A stretch of 64,000 bases of DNA from Mycolicibacterium sp. lyk4-40-TYG-92 (GCF_030209435.1 NZ_JARVRX010000020.1:1-64000); one strand, 5' to 3'. Counted from the stretch's first letter, positions 47,537 to 57,232 are shown. Notes: generated by a model not told the origin, from the sequence alone. Program-made: numbers and translations.

Positions 47537-48757
47537 ATGGTGCAGCCGACAGTGTTGATCAGCGGCGCCGGGGTCGCCGGCCCGGCCTTGGCCCACTGGC
47601 TGGCCGCCGGCGGCTACGGGGTGGTGGTAGTCGAGGCGGCGCCGGGCATCCGCCCGGGCGGGCAGACGGTCGACCTGCGCGGCGCCGGCCGCGAAGTGGT
47701 CGCCCGGATGGGACTGCTGGAGGCCATGACCGAGCGGTGCCTGTTCCAGCGCGGCATCGCCTGGGTGCGCTCCGACGGCACCCGGCGGGCGGAGATGCCG
47801 GTCGAGGCTTTCGACGGCAACGGGATCGTCTCGGCACTCGAGATCCTGCGCGGTGACCTGACCGATGTGCTCTACCGGGCCACTCGCGACGTGGCCGAGT
47901 ATCGGTTCGGCACGCGGATTTCCGCGCTCGAGGAGGACGAGTCAGGGGTGCGGGCCACGCTGACCGACGGCTGCGTGGTCGAGGCCGACCTGGTGGTCGG
48001 CGCCGACGGCCCGCATTCCGCGGTGCGGCAGTTGGTATTCGGGCCGGAGGAGCGGTTCGTCCGGCGCCTCGGTGGCTACAACGCCTGGTTCACCGCGCCG
48101 GACGTGGTCGGACTGGACGGCTGGTACCTGATGTTCCAGGCCGCCGGTGGGCTCAACGCTTCGCTGCGGCCGTCGCACGACGCGATGACGGCCAAGGCCG
48201 GTCTGGCATTCCGGTCCGAACCCATCGAGTACGACCGCCGCGACCCGGACGCGCAGCGTGCGCTCCTGGCCGACCGGTTCCGCGGCGCGGGTTGGTACTG
48301 CGACGAGCTGCTCGGTGCCGCAGCCCGATCCGACGACTTCTACTTCGACGATTTCGTCCAGATCCACATGGACAGCTGGTCGGCGGGCCGGGTCACGTTG
48401 TGCGGCGACGCCGGCTACTGCGCGTCACCGCTGTCCGGCATGGGCACCAGCCTGGCCCTGGTCGGGGCATATGTGCTGGCGGGTGAGCTCGGGCCGGCCT
48501 CGGCACTGGACGCAGCGGGGATCGCGGCGGCGCTGGGCCGGTACGAGAAGGTGATGCGACCGTACGTCGCCCGTTGTCAGGATCTGCCCGCCGGTCTCGA
48601 CGGGTACGCGCCGGTCTCCGAACGTGATATCGCCATCGGCGCGGCTGTCATGAAATGGGTGCAGCGCTGGCCGCTGCGGCGGTGGGCGGGCCGCAAGTGG
48701 TTCTCCACGGCCGAGTCGATCGACCTCCCGGACTATCGGTCGTGCGTCGGCGGGTGA
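47537..48757 (+). CDS. FAD-dependent aromatic-hydroxylase-like monooxygenase
   Basis: A 406-residue class A flavoprotein (PHBH/UbiH-like). FAD loop ISGAGVAGPALAHWLAAGGYGVVVVE at 8-33, the middle DG motif LVVGADGPHSAVR (~152-164) and the flavin-pyrophosphate GD motif TLCGDAGYCASPLSGMGTSLAL (~287-308). Such enzymes hydroxylate aromatic or polycyclic substrates using NAD(P)H. Several mycobacterial relatives (Rv1260-like) have unknown substrates. Divergent from the sulfatase, and its end overlaps the convergent AraC gene by 25 nt. Confidence 0.85.
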   Translation: MVQPTVLISGAGVAGPALAHWLAAGGYGVVVVEAAPGIRPGGQTVDLRGAGREVVARMGLLEAMTERCLFQRGIAWVRSDGTRRAEMPVEAFDGNGIVSALEILRGDLTDVLYRATRDVAEYRFGTRISALEEDESGVRATLTDGCVVEADLVVGADGPHSAVRQLVFGPEERFVRRLGGYNAWFTAPDVVGLDGWYLMFQAAGGLNASLRPSHDAMTAKAGLAFRSEPIEYDRRDPDAQRALLADRFRGAGWYCDELLGAAARSDDFYFDDFVQIHMDSWSAGRVTLCGDAGYCASPLSGMGTSLALVGAYVLAGELGPASALDAAGIAAALGRYEKVMRPYVARCQDLPAGLDGYAPVSERDIAIGAAVMKWVQRWPLRRWAGRKWFSTAESIDLPDYRSCVGG

Positions 48758-49737
48758 CCTGTCCATTTGATGTACGCCCGGCGGAATTCTCGCGGGTCGG
48801 TGAACCCGACCTCGGTGGCGATGGCGTGAACGGGCATCGCGGTCTCGCGGACCAGGTACCGCGCACGTTCGCTGCGCACCTTGTCGCGCAATGCGATGAA
48901 TTGCTGACCGCCGGCATTGAGTCGTCGCCGCAACGTGCGTTCGGTGATGTTGAGCCGCTTGGCGACCTGGGCCATCGTGAGCGGATCCCGCACGCTCTCG
49001 CGCAGCATCGCCTCGACCGTCTGCACCACGTCGGTCGGCTGCTCCTCCTGGGCCACCATCTCGCGGCAGGCGGCGACGGCGACGGCGTGCGTCGCCGGAT
49101 CGGCGCGCGGTAGCCGCTGTGACCACAGCGGGTCCGGGAAGGCCAGCCGGTTGGCGTCGGCGTTGAAGAGGACCGGGCAGCCGAAGAACTCGCGGTACCG
49201 CTGCGCGTACACCGGCGGCGGGTAACTGACCTGGACGAATTCCGGTGTCTGCTGAGGCAGCTCGAGTACGGTCCGGACGGTGACCAGCACGCTGCAGAAC
49301 AACTCCTCACACAGGAACGGCAGCAGCTCCGGTTCGGGGCGGCGCTCGTAGGCGCGCAGCGCGAAGGTGTCACCGACCAGCTCGGCGCCGACGTCCATCA
49401 GACTGCCGGCGCTCTGGTGTAGTTCCAGGCCCACCTGCATTGCCGCGCCGAGGTTTTCGGCGGACCGGATGGCCAGGCCGAGCACACCGAACGACACGAA
49501 CATGTCGCGGGCCCCGACATCGATGCCCAGGCCCCGGTCCGGCATGGCCCGCACGGCATGCCGCAGCACGAGCGCCGCCTGCCGGAACGACACCCGCGTC
49601 TCGGGCGAATTGAGCGTCGCGGCCGTCAGGCCGGCCGCGGCCAGCCACCGCTCTGTGGGCAGACCCGTGCGGTCGGCGACGTCGACGACGTTGACGAGCA
49701 CCGACGTCGGGATCAACGCCGCGCTTTCCCGATCCAC
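48733..49737 (-). CDS. AraC-family transcriptional regulator (OruR-like)
   Basis: A 334-residue regulator with the Arabinose_bd-like N-terminal domain (VVDVADRTGLPTERWLAAAGL...) and a C-terminal AraC double helix-turn-helix (DPLTMAQVAKRLNITERTLRRRLNAGG near ~245-271, then ATEVGFTDPREFRRAYIKWTGHPP). This architecture occurs in regulators of amino acid and lipid or aromatic catabolism (OruR, VirS). It is divergent from the 49827-53835 unit and convergent with the FAD monooxygenase, so it may control either. Confidence 0.88.
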   Translation of the reverse strand: MDRESAALIPTSVLVNVVDVADRTGLPTERWLAAAGLTAATLNSPETRVSFRQAALVLRHAVRAMPDRGLGIDVGARDMFVSFGVLGLAIRSAENLGAAMQVGLELHQSAGSLMDVGAELVGDTFALRAYERRPEPELLPFLCEELFCSVLVTVRTVLELPQQTPEFVQVSYPPPVYAQRYREFFGCPVLFNADANRLAFPDPLWSQRLPRADPATHAVAVAACREMVAQEEQPTDVVQTVEAMLRESVRDPLTMAQVAKRLNITERTLRRRLNAGGQQFIALRDKVRSERARYLVRETAMPVHAIATEVGFTDPREFRRAYIKWTGHPPTHDR

Positions 49738-49826
49738 TCCACCTCCGATACCTGTCCGGTTTTCCCCCCATTGTGGTCACCGATGCCCTCGTGCGCACCC
49801 CGCGACATGCGGTTAGCTCCCGACCC

Positions 49827-51095
49827 ATGGTCACGTCAATGCCGGTCGATCTGTCGAAGCCGCCTGCTGTCGAGGGGTCGTGGGCGCGCCCGGACAGGTA
49901 TTGGCCGGCATTGACTGACGCAACTTCCCATCTGGAAGCGCCGCTCGCCGCGGTCGATCTCGGTGCGCTGCACCACAACGTGCGGGACCTGCGCCGCCGC
50001 GCGGCAGGGACGCCCATCCGGGTGGCATCCAAATCGGTCCGCTCGCGCACCATCCTGGACGCCGTCACGGCCCTCGATGGCTACGCGGGTGTACTGGCGT
50101 TCACGTTGCCCGAAGCGCTGTGGCTGGCCGAAGGCGACGATGCGCACCCACCGCACGACGACGTCGTCGTCGGCTATCCGACGGCCGACCACACCGCGAT
50201 CGCCCGGCTGGCGTCGTCGCCGGAGCTGGCGGCCCGGGTGACGCTCATGGTGGACTCGCTCGCCCAACTTGATCTGGTGGACAGCGTCGCCGCACCGTCG
50301 ACGCGCCCGGCCCTGCGCGTCTGCCTGGACCTCGACGCCTCGTGGCGGGCTCCGATACTCGGACACCTCGGGGTACGCCGCTCCCCCGTCCACACCGCGG
50401 CGCAGGCCCGCGACCTGGCCGCGGCCATCGCCGGCCGTGGCGGCTTCACGCTGGTGGGCCTGATGTCGTACGAGGCCCAGATCGCCGGTGTCGGCGACGA
50501 TGTCCGCGGCCAGTCCGCGCGGTCCCAGGCGGTCCGGTGGATGCAGCGCCGTTCCAAGGACGAACTACTCGAGCGCCGAGGTCTCGCGGTGGCAGCGGTC
50601 CGGCAGGTGGCCGAACTCGAATTCGTCAATGGCGGCGGGACCGGGTCCGTGGAATTCACCGCCTCGGATCCCTCGATCAACGAAATCGCCGCCGGCAGCG
50701 GACTTTTCGGCCCACACCTGTTCGACACGTACCGCGGTTTCACCCCGGCACCGGCCGCGGCGTTCGCGCTGTCCGTGGTGCGCAAACCCACGCCGCACAT
50801 CGCGACAGTCCTGGGCGGCGGCTGGATCGCCTCCGGACCACCGGCCCGGGACCGGGTGCCGCTGCCGGTCTGGCCACCGGGACTGCGCCTGCTGCCCGCG
50901 GAGATGGCCGGCGAGGTGCAGACCCCGGTCACCGGAAAAGCCGCTGCGGCATTGAAAGTCGGCGACCGCGTGTGGTTCCGGCACTGCAAGGCCGGCGAGC
51001 TCAGCGAGCACATCGACGCGTTCGCCGTGGTCGATGACGGCAGGACCGTCGGCACCGCACCCACCTACCGAGGCGAAGGGAAGACGTTCCTGTGA
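49827..51095 (+). CDS. Alanine-racemase-fold PLP protein (Rv1769-like amino acid deaminase/aldolase family)
   Basis: About 422 residues with a fold-type III PLP barrel. The early LAAVDLGALHHNVRDLRRRAAG and RVASKSVRSR carry the likely PLP lysine. Then follow MVDSLAQLDLVD, GLMSYEAQIAG, EFVNGGGTGSVEF and a C-terminal domain ending HCKAGELSEHIDAF (His/Cys metal-site type of D-threonine aldolase relatives). M. tuberculosis has a homologue two genes before its gulonolactone oxidase, so the pairing is old. Substrate unknown. Start uncertain: ATG 49827 or 49839, or GTG 49773. It overlaps the next gene by 4 nt. Confidence 0.78.
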   Translation: MVTSMPVDLSKPPAVEGSWARPDRYWPALTDATSHLEAPLAAVDLGALHHNVRDLRRRAAGTPIRVASKSVRSRTILDAVTALDGYAGVLAFTLPEALWLAEGDDAHPPHDDVVVGYPTADHTAIARLASSPELAARVTLMVDSLAQLDLVDSVAAPSTRPALRVCLDLDASWRAPILGHLGVRRSPVHTAAQARDLAAAIAGRGGFTLVGLMSYEAQIAGVGDDVRGQSARSQAVRWMQRRSKDELLERRGLAVAAVRQVAELEFVNGGGTGSVEFTASDPSINEIAAGSGLFGPHLFDTYRGFTPAPAAAFALSVVRKPTPHIATVLGGGWIASGPPARDRVPLPVWPPGLRLLPAEMAGEVQTPVTGKAAAALKVGDRVWFRHCKAGELSEHIDAFAVVDDGRTVGTAPTYRGEGKTFL

Positions 51096-52390
51096 GCTGG
51101 ACCAACTGGGGCCGGTGCGAGACCGCGCACCCGACGGAAGTACTGCGACCCACGACAGTCCAGGCGGTGTGTGACGCCGTCATCCGCGCGACCGCGACCG
51201 GCCGGCTCATCAAGGTCGTCGGGTCCGGGCACAGCTTCACCGGCATCGCCGTCGCACCTGACGTCCAGCTGGACCTGGGTGCCCTGGCCGGGGTGATCGA
51301 CGTCGACCGCGAGCGGAAGCGGGTCACCGTCGGCGGCGGAACTCCGCTGTGGCAACTGACGCGACTCCTCGCCCGGTACGGACTCGCGCTCGAGAACATG
51401 GGCGACATCGACCGGCAGACCATCTCCGGCGCGATCTCCACCGGCACCCACGGCACCGGTCTGGCCTTCGGTGGTCTGGCGACCCAGGTGGTCGGCCTGA
51501 CCCTGGTCTCGGGTGCCGGCGAGCTGGTCCGCATCGACGAGGAGCAGAGCAGCGAATGGCTGCCCGCGGCGCGCGTCGGGCTGGGCGCACTGGGCATCAT
51601 CGTCGAGGTGACGCTGCAATGCGTGCCCGGATTCGCGATCCATGCCATCGAACGCGTCGAGCCGGTCGACGACGTCGTCGCGACGTTCGATGAACGCTGC
51701 ACGCAGACAGACCATTTCGAGTTCTACTGGTTCCCGCACACCGATACCGCGTTCACCAAGACCAACATCCGGCTGCCCGCCTATACCCCGCTGGAGTCCA
51801 CCAACCGGGTGGCGCAGTGGATCGATGAGGAACTGATCGAGAACGGTGTACTGGGGGCGATCTGTGCCGTGGGCAGCGCCCTGCCGGCAGCGGTGCCCAC
51901 GCTCAACCGCACCGTCACCCGGTTCCTGTCCGACCGTGAGCACACCCAGCGCTCCGACCGCGTCTTCACCTCGCCCCGCCGGGTGCGGTTCCGCGAGATG
52001 GAGTACGCCGTTCCCTACGAGTCAGTGGGCGCCGCGTTCGACGAGGTACGCAACCTGATCGCCGAACGGGATTGGCGCATCGGCTTTCCCATCGAGGTCC
52101 GCGCCGCCGCCGCCGACGAGAACTGGTTGTCCACCGCATACCGGCGCCGCAGCGCGTACATCGCGGTACACCGCTACGTGCGCGACGACCCGACCGAGTA
52201 TTTCACCGCGGTCGAGCAGATCATGCGCCGCCACGACGGACGTCCGCACTGGGGCAAGATACACAACCGCACTGCCGCGGACCTGCGGGACAGTTACCCG
52301 CGGTTCGACGACTTTCTCGCCGTCCGCGAAAAGCTCGATCCCAGAAGGATATTCGCCAACGACCACCTACACCGAGTACTCGGAGAATGA
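51092..52390 (+). CDS. L-gulono-1,4-lactone oxidase/dehydrogenase (Rv1771-like)
   Basis: A 432-residue VAO-type flavoprotein. The FAD domain has VVGSGHSFTGIAV (H47 is the usual site for covalent FAD), GDIDRQTISGAISTGTHGTG (~102-121) and GLGALGIIVEVTLQC. The C-terminal part matches the D-arabinono-1,4-lactone oxidase domain (KLDPRRIFANDHLHRVLG). M. tuberculosis Rv1771 oxidises L-gulono-1,4-lactone to ascorbate in vitro. It overlaps the upstream racemase-fold gene (GTGA) and is followed by the amidase gene within 8 nt, so the three form an operon. Confidence 0.88.
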   Translation: MSWTNWGRCETAHPTEVLRPTTVQAVCDAVIRATATGRLIKVVGSGHSFTGIAVAPDVQLDLGALAGVIDVDRERKRVTVGGGTPLWQLTRLLARYGLALENMGDIDRQTISGAISTGTHGTGLAFGGLATQVVGLTLVSGAGELVRIDEEQSSEWLPAARVGLGALGIIVEVTLQCVPGFAIHAIERVEPVDDVVATFDERCTQTDHFEFYWFPHTDTAFTKTNIRLPAYTPLESTNRVAQWIDEELIENGVLGAICAVGSALPAAVPTLNRTVTRFLSDREHTQRSDRVFTSPRRVRFREMEYAVPYESVGAAFDEVRNLIAERDWRIGFPIEVRAAAADENWLSTAYRRRSAYIAVHRYVRDDPTEYFTAVEQIMRRHDGRPHWGKIHNRTAADLRDSYPRFDDFLAVREKLDPRRIFANDHLHRVLGE

Positions 52391-52398
52391 GGGCACAC

Positions 52399-53835
52399 AT
52401 GACCACGATCCACGCCTTCGGCGATGACGCGCTCGGTGACCACGACGCCGTCGGCCTGGCCCGGTTGGTCCGCGACATGCAGGTCAGCCCGGATGAAGTG
52501 GCCGCCGCCGCAATCGCCCGCGCGCAACTCGTCGACCCCGAACTGCAGGCCGTCGCGTGCGACCAGACACCGCGGCACAGCTCCGACCCCGCCGCCGAAT
52601 TCTTCGGCGTCCCAACCTTCATCAAAGACAACACCGACGTCGCCGGGCTGCCGACCACGCACGGATCGGAGGCCTTCACAGCGCGGCCCGCCAAGCAGGA
52701 CGGCGCCTACGCGACGCAGCTCCTCAGCACTGGCCTCACGCTGCTGGGCAAGAGCCGGATGCCCGAATTCGGTTTCAACGCGACGACGGAATACATGACC
52801 GCGCCGCCGGTCCGCAATCCCTGGAACACCGAATACTCGGTCGGCGCCTCGTCGGGCGGGTCGGCAGCCCTGGTCGCCGCCGGCGTCGTCCCCATCGCGC
52901 ACGCCAATGACGGCGGCGGCTCGATCCGCATCCCGGCCGCCTGCGCGGGCCTGGTCGGGCTCAAGCCGAGCCGGGGCCGGCACCGCGACGGCGAGCAGGC
53001 GAGCCATCTGCCCATCAACATGATCTCCGAGGGCGTTCTCACCCGCAGCGTCCGCGACACCGCCGCGTTCCTCGCCGCGAGTGAAAACCATTGGCGCAAT
53101 CCGAAACTCGCCCCCATCGGCCGGGTTCTCGGGCCCGCCGAACGGACGCTTCGGGTCGGCGTGCTTTTCGACAGCGTCACCGGCGAGCCGGTCGACGACG
53201 CCACCCGCGCTGCCGTCGAAGACACCGCGGCGGTGCTGGAGGCCGCGGGCCATGTGGTGGAGCCGATCTCGCTGCCGGTCACCGCCCAGTTCGCCGACGA
53301 CTTCGTCCAATACTGGGCATTGTTGGCCGATCTCGCGGTCGGCACCGGCCGGTTGATCCTGGACCGGTCGTTCGACGCCGCCAAGGCCGACGGCCTGAGC
53401 CTGGGGCTGCGCGCGCACCATCGCCGAAACCTGCACCGCACGCCCGGTGCACTGCTGCGCCTGCGGCGCATCGCCGACCAGTATGCGCAGATGTTCGCCC
53501 GGCACGAAGTCGTGCTGTCGCCGGTGCTCTCGCACACCACGCCACGTCTCGGCCACCTCGCGCCGACGGTCGAGTTCCCCACCCTGATCGACCGTCTGCG
53601 CCGGTATGTGGCCTACACCCCGCTCAACAACATCGCGGGCACGCCGGCCATCTCGCTACCGGCAGGCCTGTCCCCCGAAGGCCTACCGGTCGGCGTCCAG
53701 CTGTCCGGCGCCTACGGCGACGAGCGCACCCTTCTCGAGCTGGCTTTCCTACTGGAGGCCGAGCGGCCGTTCGCCCGAATTCAGGAGGTCGCCAGCGCGT
53801 GCCGCGCTGCGTCGCCCAGCGCGTGCCGCGCGTAG
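52399..53835 (+). CDS. Amidase-signature family hydrolase
   Basis: A 478-residue amidase with the Ser-cisSer-Lys triad: K76 in PTFIKDNTDV, cis-Ser in GASSGGSAAL (S151/S152) and nucleophile S175 in DGGGSIRIPA. Similar to mycobacterial AmiA/AmiC-type amidases; the substrate amide is unknown. ATG 52399 has GAGGG upstream; an ATG at 52387 overlapping the previous stop is possible. The last ~18 residues (ACRAASPSACRA) are a short repeat that lies over the end of the convergent HEAT-flavoprotein gene (55-nt overlap), so the true C-terminus may have been extended by loss of an earlier stop. Confidence 0.85.
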   Translation: MTTIHAFGDDALGDHDAVGLARLVRDMQVSPDEVAAAAIARAQLVDPELQAVACDQTPRHSSDPAAEFFGVPTFIKDNTDVAGLPTTHGSEAFTARPAKQDGAYATQLLSTGLTLLGKSRMPEFGFNATTEYMTAPPVRNPWNTEYSVGASSGGSAALVAAGVVPIAHANDGGGSIRIPAACAGLVGLKPSRGRHRDGEQASHLPINMISEGVLTRSVRDTAAFLAASENHWRNPKLAPIGRVLGPAERTLRVGVLFDSVTGEPVDDATRAAVEDTAAVLEAAGHVVEPISLPVTAQFADDFVQYWALLADLAVGTGRLILDRSFDAAKADGLSLGLRAHHRRNLHRTPGALLRLRRIADQYAQMFARHEVVLSPVLSHTTPRLGHLAPTVEFPTLIDRLRRYVAYTPLNNIAGTPAISLPAGLSPEGLPVGVQLSGAYGDERTLLELAFLLEAERPFARIQEVASACRAASPSACRA

Positions 53836-56492
53836 GCCCGCACGTCTGCGTCGCCGTCTTCCAGCGCGATGCCCAGCGCTTCCCGGGCCGCCTCCTCCGA
53901 ATCGGCCCACCGGGTCAGGCTCAGCACCGCGGCCTTGCGCACGTCCAGGTGCGGGTCGTGCAGTGCCCGCGACAGCGGTTCGACGGCGACGTCCGGCGCC
54001 GCGCCGGACAGCGCCCGTACCGCACCCTGGCGGATCTGCCACGCTGATTCCCGAAGCGCGCGTTGCACTTCCGGCACGTCCTGCTCGGCGCAGCCGACGG
54101 CGGCCAAGGCGGCGAGCGCTGCCGCGCGCACCAGCGGGTCGCGGTCGGCCAGCAGCCGCCGCACGGTGTCCGCGCCGGACCCGAGCGTGGCCAGGCCATT
54201 GCTCGCGGCGATCCGCACCTCGCGATTGTCGTCGTCCGCGGCCTCGGCCACCCCGTCCACGTCATCGACGGAGACCAGGGCGCGCACGGCCTCGATACGC
54301 ACGCGGTGATCGGCATCGGTCACCGCGGCACGGTATTCCGTGGCCGCACCAACGCGGCGCGAGCTCAGGACGTACAACGTCACGGCCCGCACGACCGGGT
54401 CGGCGGAGGTCAGGTATGGGGCGACCGCCGCGGGATCGGGCAGCACCTCGACCAGCTCACGCAAGGCGTCGGCACTCTCCGCGCGCACCGCGCCGTCATC
54501 GTCACCGAGTGCTGCGACCAGGTCCGGCTGATAGCCGTCCGGCAGGTTCTCCACCAGCACGGCCACAGCGGCTCGCCGCACCCCGGCGTCAGTGTCCTGC
54601 AGGTACTCGGCCAAATCGGAGAGCACCGGCTCTTCCAGGGCCACCACGGCTGCGATCCGCGGGGACGGCGGCGTCGCCGGTTCGGTCGGGCGCAGCCGGG
54701 AGCCCGCGGTGGCGGGCGCCTTACCGCCCACCAGGGCCGGCTGGTGTATGTGCTGCACCGCGTGATCCGACGGCAGGTGATCCAGGTCGGGAACCGGCAC
54801 GAAATACGGTGCCACGGGCCGCTTCAGGAACTCCATTTCGCCGTCCGAACCCTTGCGCAGGTTCAGGTGATAGCGCCACTCCTCGTCATCGCGCTCGGGG
54901 ATGTCGGCACGATCGTGGTACAGCCCCCACCGCGATTCGGTCCGCGTCAGCGACGACCGGGCCGCCATCTCGGCGCAGTCCCGGATGAACGACACCTCGA
55001 CCGTCCGCATCAGCTCGTGCGGGGTGCGGGCGCCCATCTGCTCGATCTCCTCGGCCATGCGCTCGAAGGTGCGGACCGCGATGGACAGCTTGGTCGCAGT
55101 CTTCGGCGGCGCCACATAGTCATTCACGAAGCGGCGCAGCTTGTACTCGACCTGCGGCTGGGGCGGCCCGTCCGGATGCCGCAGGGGCCGGTAGATCAGT
55201 TCGTGCGCCTCGGCCAGCTGGTCCTGCGGAAGGTCCACGGGCGCTTCGACATCGGCGAGGGTCGACGCGGCATGTTCGCCGGCCAGGTCGCCGTAGACGA
55301 ACGCGCCGATCATGTAGTTGTGCGGGACGCACGCCATGTCGCCCGCCGCGTACAGCCCGGGCACGGTGGTGCGGGCGTGCTCGTCGACCCACACCCCCGA
55401 CGCCGAATGCCCACTGCACAAACCGATCTCGGAGATGTGCATCTCGATGTCGTGGGTGCGGTAGTCGTGGCCGCGGTTGGCGTGGAACGTACCGCGGGTC
55501 GGCCGTTCGGTGGTGTGCAGGATGTTCTCCATCGCGGTGATGGTTTCGTCCGGCAGGTGGGTGACCTTGAGATAGATGGGGCCGCGGGCGGATTCGATCT
55601 CGCTCTTGACCTCGGCCATCATCTGGCCCGACCAGTAGTCCGAGTCGACGAACCGCTCCCCCAGCGCGTTCACCTGGTAGCCGCCGAACGGATTGGCGAC
55701 GTAGGCGCAGGCCGGCCCGTTGTAGTCCTTGATCAACGGGTTCACCTGGAAACATTCGATGCCCGAGAGTTCGGCGCCCGCGTGGTACGCCATGGAGTAG
55801 CCGTCGCCGGCGTTGGTCGGGTTCTCGTACGTGCCGTACAGGTACCCCGAGGCCGGCAGCCCGAGCCGGCCGCTGGCGCCGGTCGCCAGGATGACGGCCT
55901 TGGCCCCCACCACGACGAATTCGCCTGTACGCGTGTTGAATGCGGCCGCGCCCACGGCGCGCCCGTTGTCGGTCAGCACGCGCACCGGCATCAGCCGGTT
56001 CTCGATGCGCAGCTTCTCCCGGATGGACTTCTGCCGCATCACGCGATAGAGCGCCTTCTTGACGTCCTTGCCCTCGGGCATCGGTAGCACGTACGAGCCC
56101 GACCGGTGTACACGGCGCACGGCATATTCGCCGTGCTCGTCCTTCTCGAACTTCACGCCGTAGCGTTCCAGCCGCTGCACCATGGCGAAACCGCGGGTCG
56201 CGGTCTGATAGATGGTGCGCTGGTTGACGATTCCGTCGTTGGCGCGGGTGATCTCGGCGACGTAGTCCTCCGGGGTGGCCTTGCCGGGGACGACGGCGTT
56301 GTTGACGCCGTCCATGCCCATGGCCAGGGCTCCGGAATGCCGCACATGGGCCTTCTCCAGCAGCAGCACCTGGGCGCCGTTCTCGGCAGCGGTCAGGGCT
56401 GCCATGGTGCCGGCAGTACCGCCACCGATCACCAGGACGTCACAGTCGATGCGGACGGGATCGGCGAGGTCTGGAATCTCCAGAGTGCTCAT
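53781..56492 (-). CDS. AprA-like flavoprotein fused to C-terminal HEAT-type repeats
   Basis: A 903-residue fusion. Residues 1-~600 are a fumarate reductase/adenylylsulfate reductase-type flavoprotein. FAD loop CDVLVIGGGTAGTMAALTAAENG is near residue 18, then ILATGASGRLGLPAS, GLYAAGDMACVPHNYMIGAFVYGDLAGEHAA and a C-terminal ESRWGLYHDRADIPERDDEEW like the AprA tail. Residues ~609-903 are tandem ~31-residue helical repeats (DPxVRxxAxxAL pattern) of the HEAT/PBS-lyase type. AprA catalyses APS reduction or sulfite oxidation with AprB. The substrate here is unknown. It is the last gene of the gntR-ferredoxin-ABC operon, overlapping the ATPase gene by 4 nt. Confidence 0.8.
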   Translation of the reverse strand: MSTLEIPDLADPVRIDCDVLVIGGGTAGTMAALTAAENGAQVLLLEKAHVRHSGALAMGMDGVNNAVVPGKATPEDYVAEITRANDGIVNQRTIYQTATRGFAMVQRLERYGVKFEKDEHGEYAVRRVHRSGSYVLPMPEGKDVKKALYRVMRQKSIREKLRIENRLMPVRVLTDNGRAVGAAAFNTRTGEFVVVGAKAVILATGASGRLGLPASGYLYGTYENPTNAGDGYSMAYHAGAELSGIECFQVNPLIKDYNGPACAYVANPFGGYQVNALGERFVDSDYWSGQMMAEVKSEIESARGPIYLKVTHLPDETITAMENILHTTERPTRGTFHANRGHDYRTHDIEMHISEIGLCSGHSASGVWVDEHARTTVPGLYAAGDMACVPHNYMIGAFVYGDLAGEHAASTLADVEAPVDLPQDQLAEAHELIYRPLRHPDGPPQPQVEYKLRRFVNDYVAPPKTATKLSIAVRTFERMAEEIEQMGARTPHELMRTVEVSFIRDCAEMAARSSLTRTESRWGLYHDRADIPERDDEEWRYHLNLRKGSDGEMEFLKRPVAPYFVPVPDLDHLPSDHAVQHIHQPALVGGKAPATAGSRLRPTEPATPPSPRIAAVVALEEPVLSDLAEYLQDTDAGVRRAAVAVLVENLPDGYQPDLVAALGDDDGAVRAESADALRELVEVLPDPAAVAPYLTSADPVVRAVTLYVLSSRRVGAATEYRAAVTDADHRVRIEAVRALVSVDDVDGVAEAADDDNREVRIAASNGLATLGSGADTVRRLLADRDPLVRAAALAALAAVGCAEQDVPEVQRALRESAWQIRQGAVRALSGAAPDVAVEPLSRALHDPHLDVRKAAVLSLTRWADSEEAAREALGIALEDGDADVRAYARHALGDAARHALATS

Positions 56493-57232
56493 TGGTGTAG
56501 TGCTCCAAGGATTTCGGCCCGCAGCTCGGTGCGGGGAACATCAGCATCACGGGGACTCGGGACATCCAGCAGCGCGCGCAGCGGCTGGCCGGCGCGGCCG
56601 AGGACCGCCACCCGGTCTCCCAGGGCGAGGGCTTCGTCGACGTCATGCGTGACGAACACGATGGTGGTGGGATGGGCCTGCCAGGTGTCGATCAGCAAGT
56701 GCTGCATGGCATTGCGGGTCTTCGAGTCCAGGGCGCCGAACGGCTCGTCCATCAGGACGGCCCGTGGCGCCCCGGCCAATCCGCGTGCCAGCTGGACCCG
56801 CTGGCGCATGCCGCCGGACAGGCTCTTCGGCAGGAAGTCCGCGAACCCGGTGAGCCCGACCTCGTCGATCCAGCGCTCGGCACGCTCCCGGTGCCCGGCG
56901 CGCGGCACGCCGCGCAGTTGCAGCGCCAGCTCGATGTTGGATCGCACTGTGCGCCAGGGCAACAACGCACTGTCCTGGAACACCATGCCGCGGTCCCGCG
57001 ACGTGGTGGTCACCAGCTCGCCGTCCGCCAGGACCCGCCCGGCGTCGGGCTTCAGGAGCCCGGCAAGCGCCCGCAGCACCGTCGACTTGCCACAACCCGA
57101 CGGGCCGGTCAGCACCAGGATCTCGCCCGGCTGCACCGTCAGGCTCAGGCCGTCCACGACCGGCTCGCCGGTGTAGGACAGCCGGATTCGGTCGAGTTCG
57201 AGGCGCAGGCCGGCAGTCAGTACAGCGCTCAT
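56489..57232 (-). CDS. ABC importer ATPase (SsuB/TauB type)
   Basis: A 247-residue nucleotide-binding subunit. Walker A GPSGCGKST (43-51), Q-loop GMVFQDSALLPW, signature LSGGMRQRVQLARGL, Walker B AVLMDEPFGALD and switch His in FVTHDVDEA. The sequence falls in the nitrate/sulfonate/taurine importer group. It works with the permease (ATGA overlap) and the lipoprotein encoded upstream. Confidence 0.9.
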   Translation of the reverse strand: MSAVLTAGLRLELDRIRLSYTGEPVVDGLSLTVQPGEILVLTGPSGCGKSTVLRALAGLLKPDAGRVLADGELVTTTSRDRGMVFQDSALLPWRTVRSNIELALQLRGVPRAGHRERAERWIDEVGLTGFADFLPKSLSGGMRQRVQLARGLAGAPRAVLMDEPFGALDSKTRNAMQHLLIDTWQAHPTTIVFVTHDVDEALALGDRVAVLGRAGQPLRALLDVPSPRDADVPRTELRAEILGALHQ

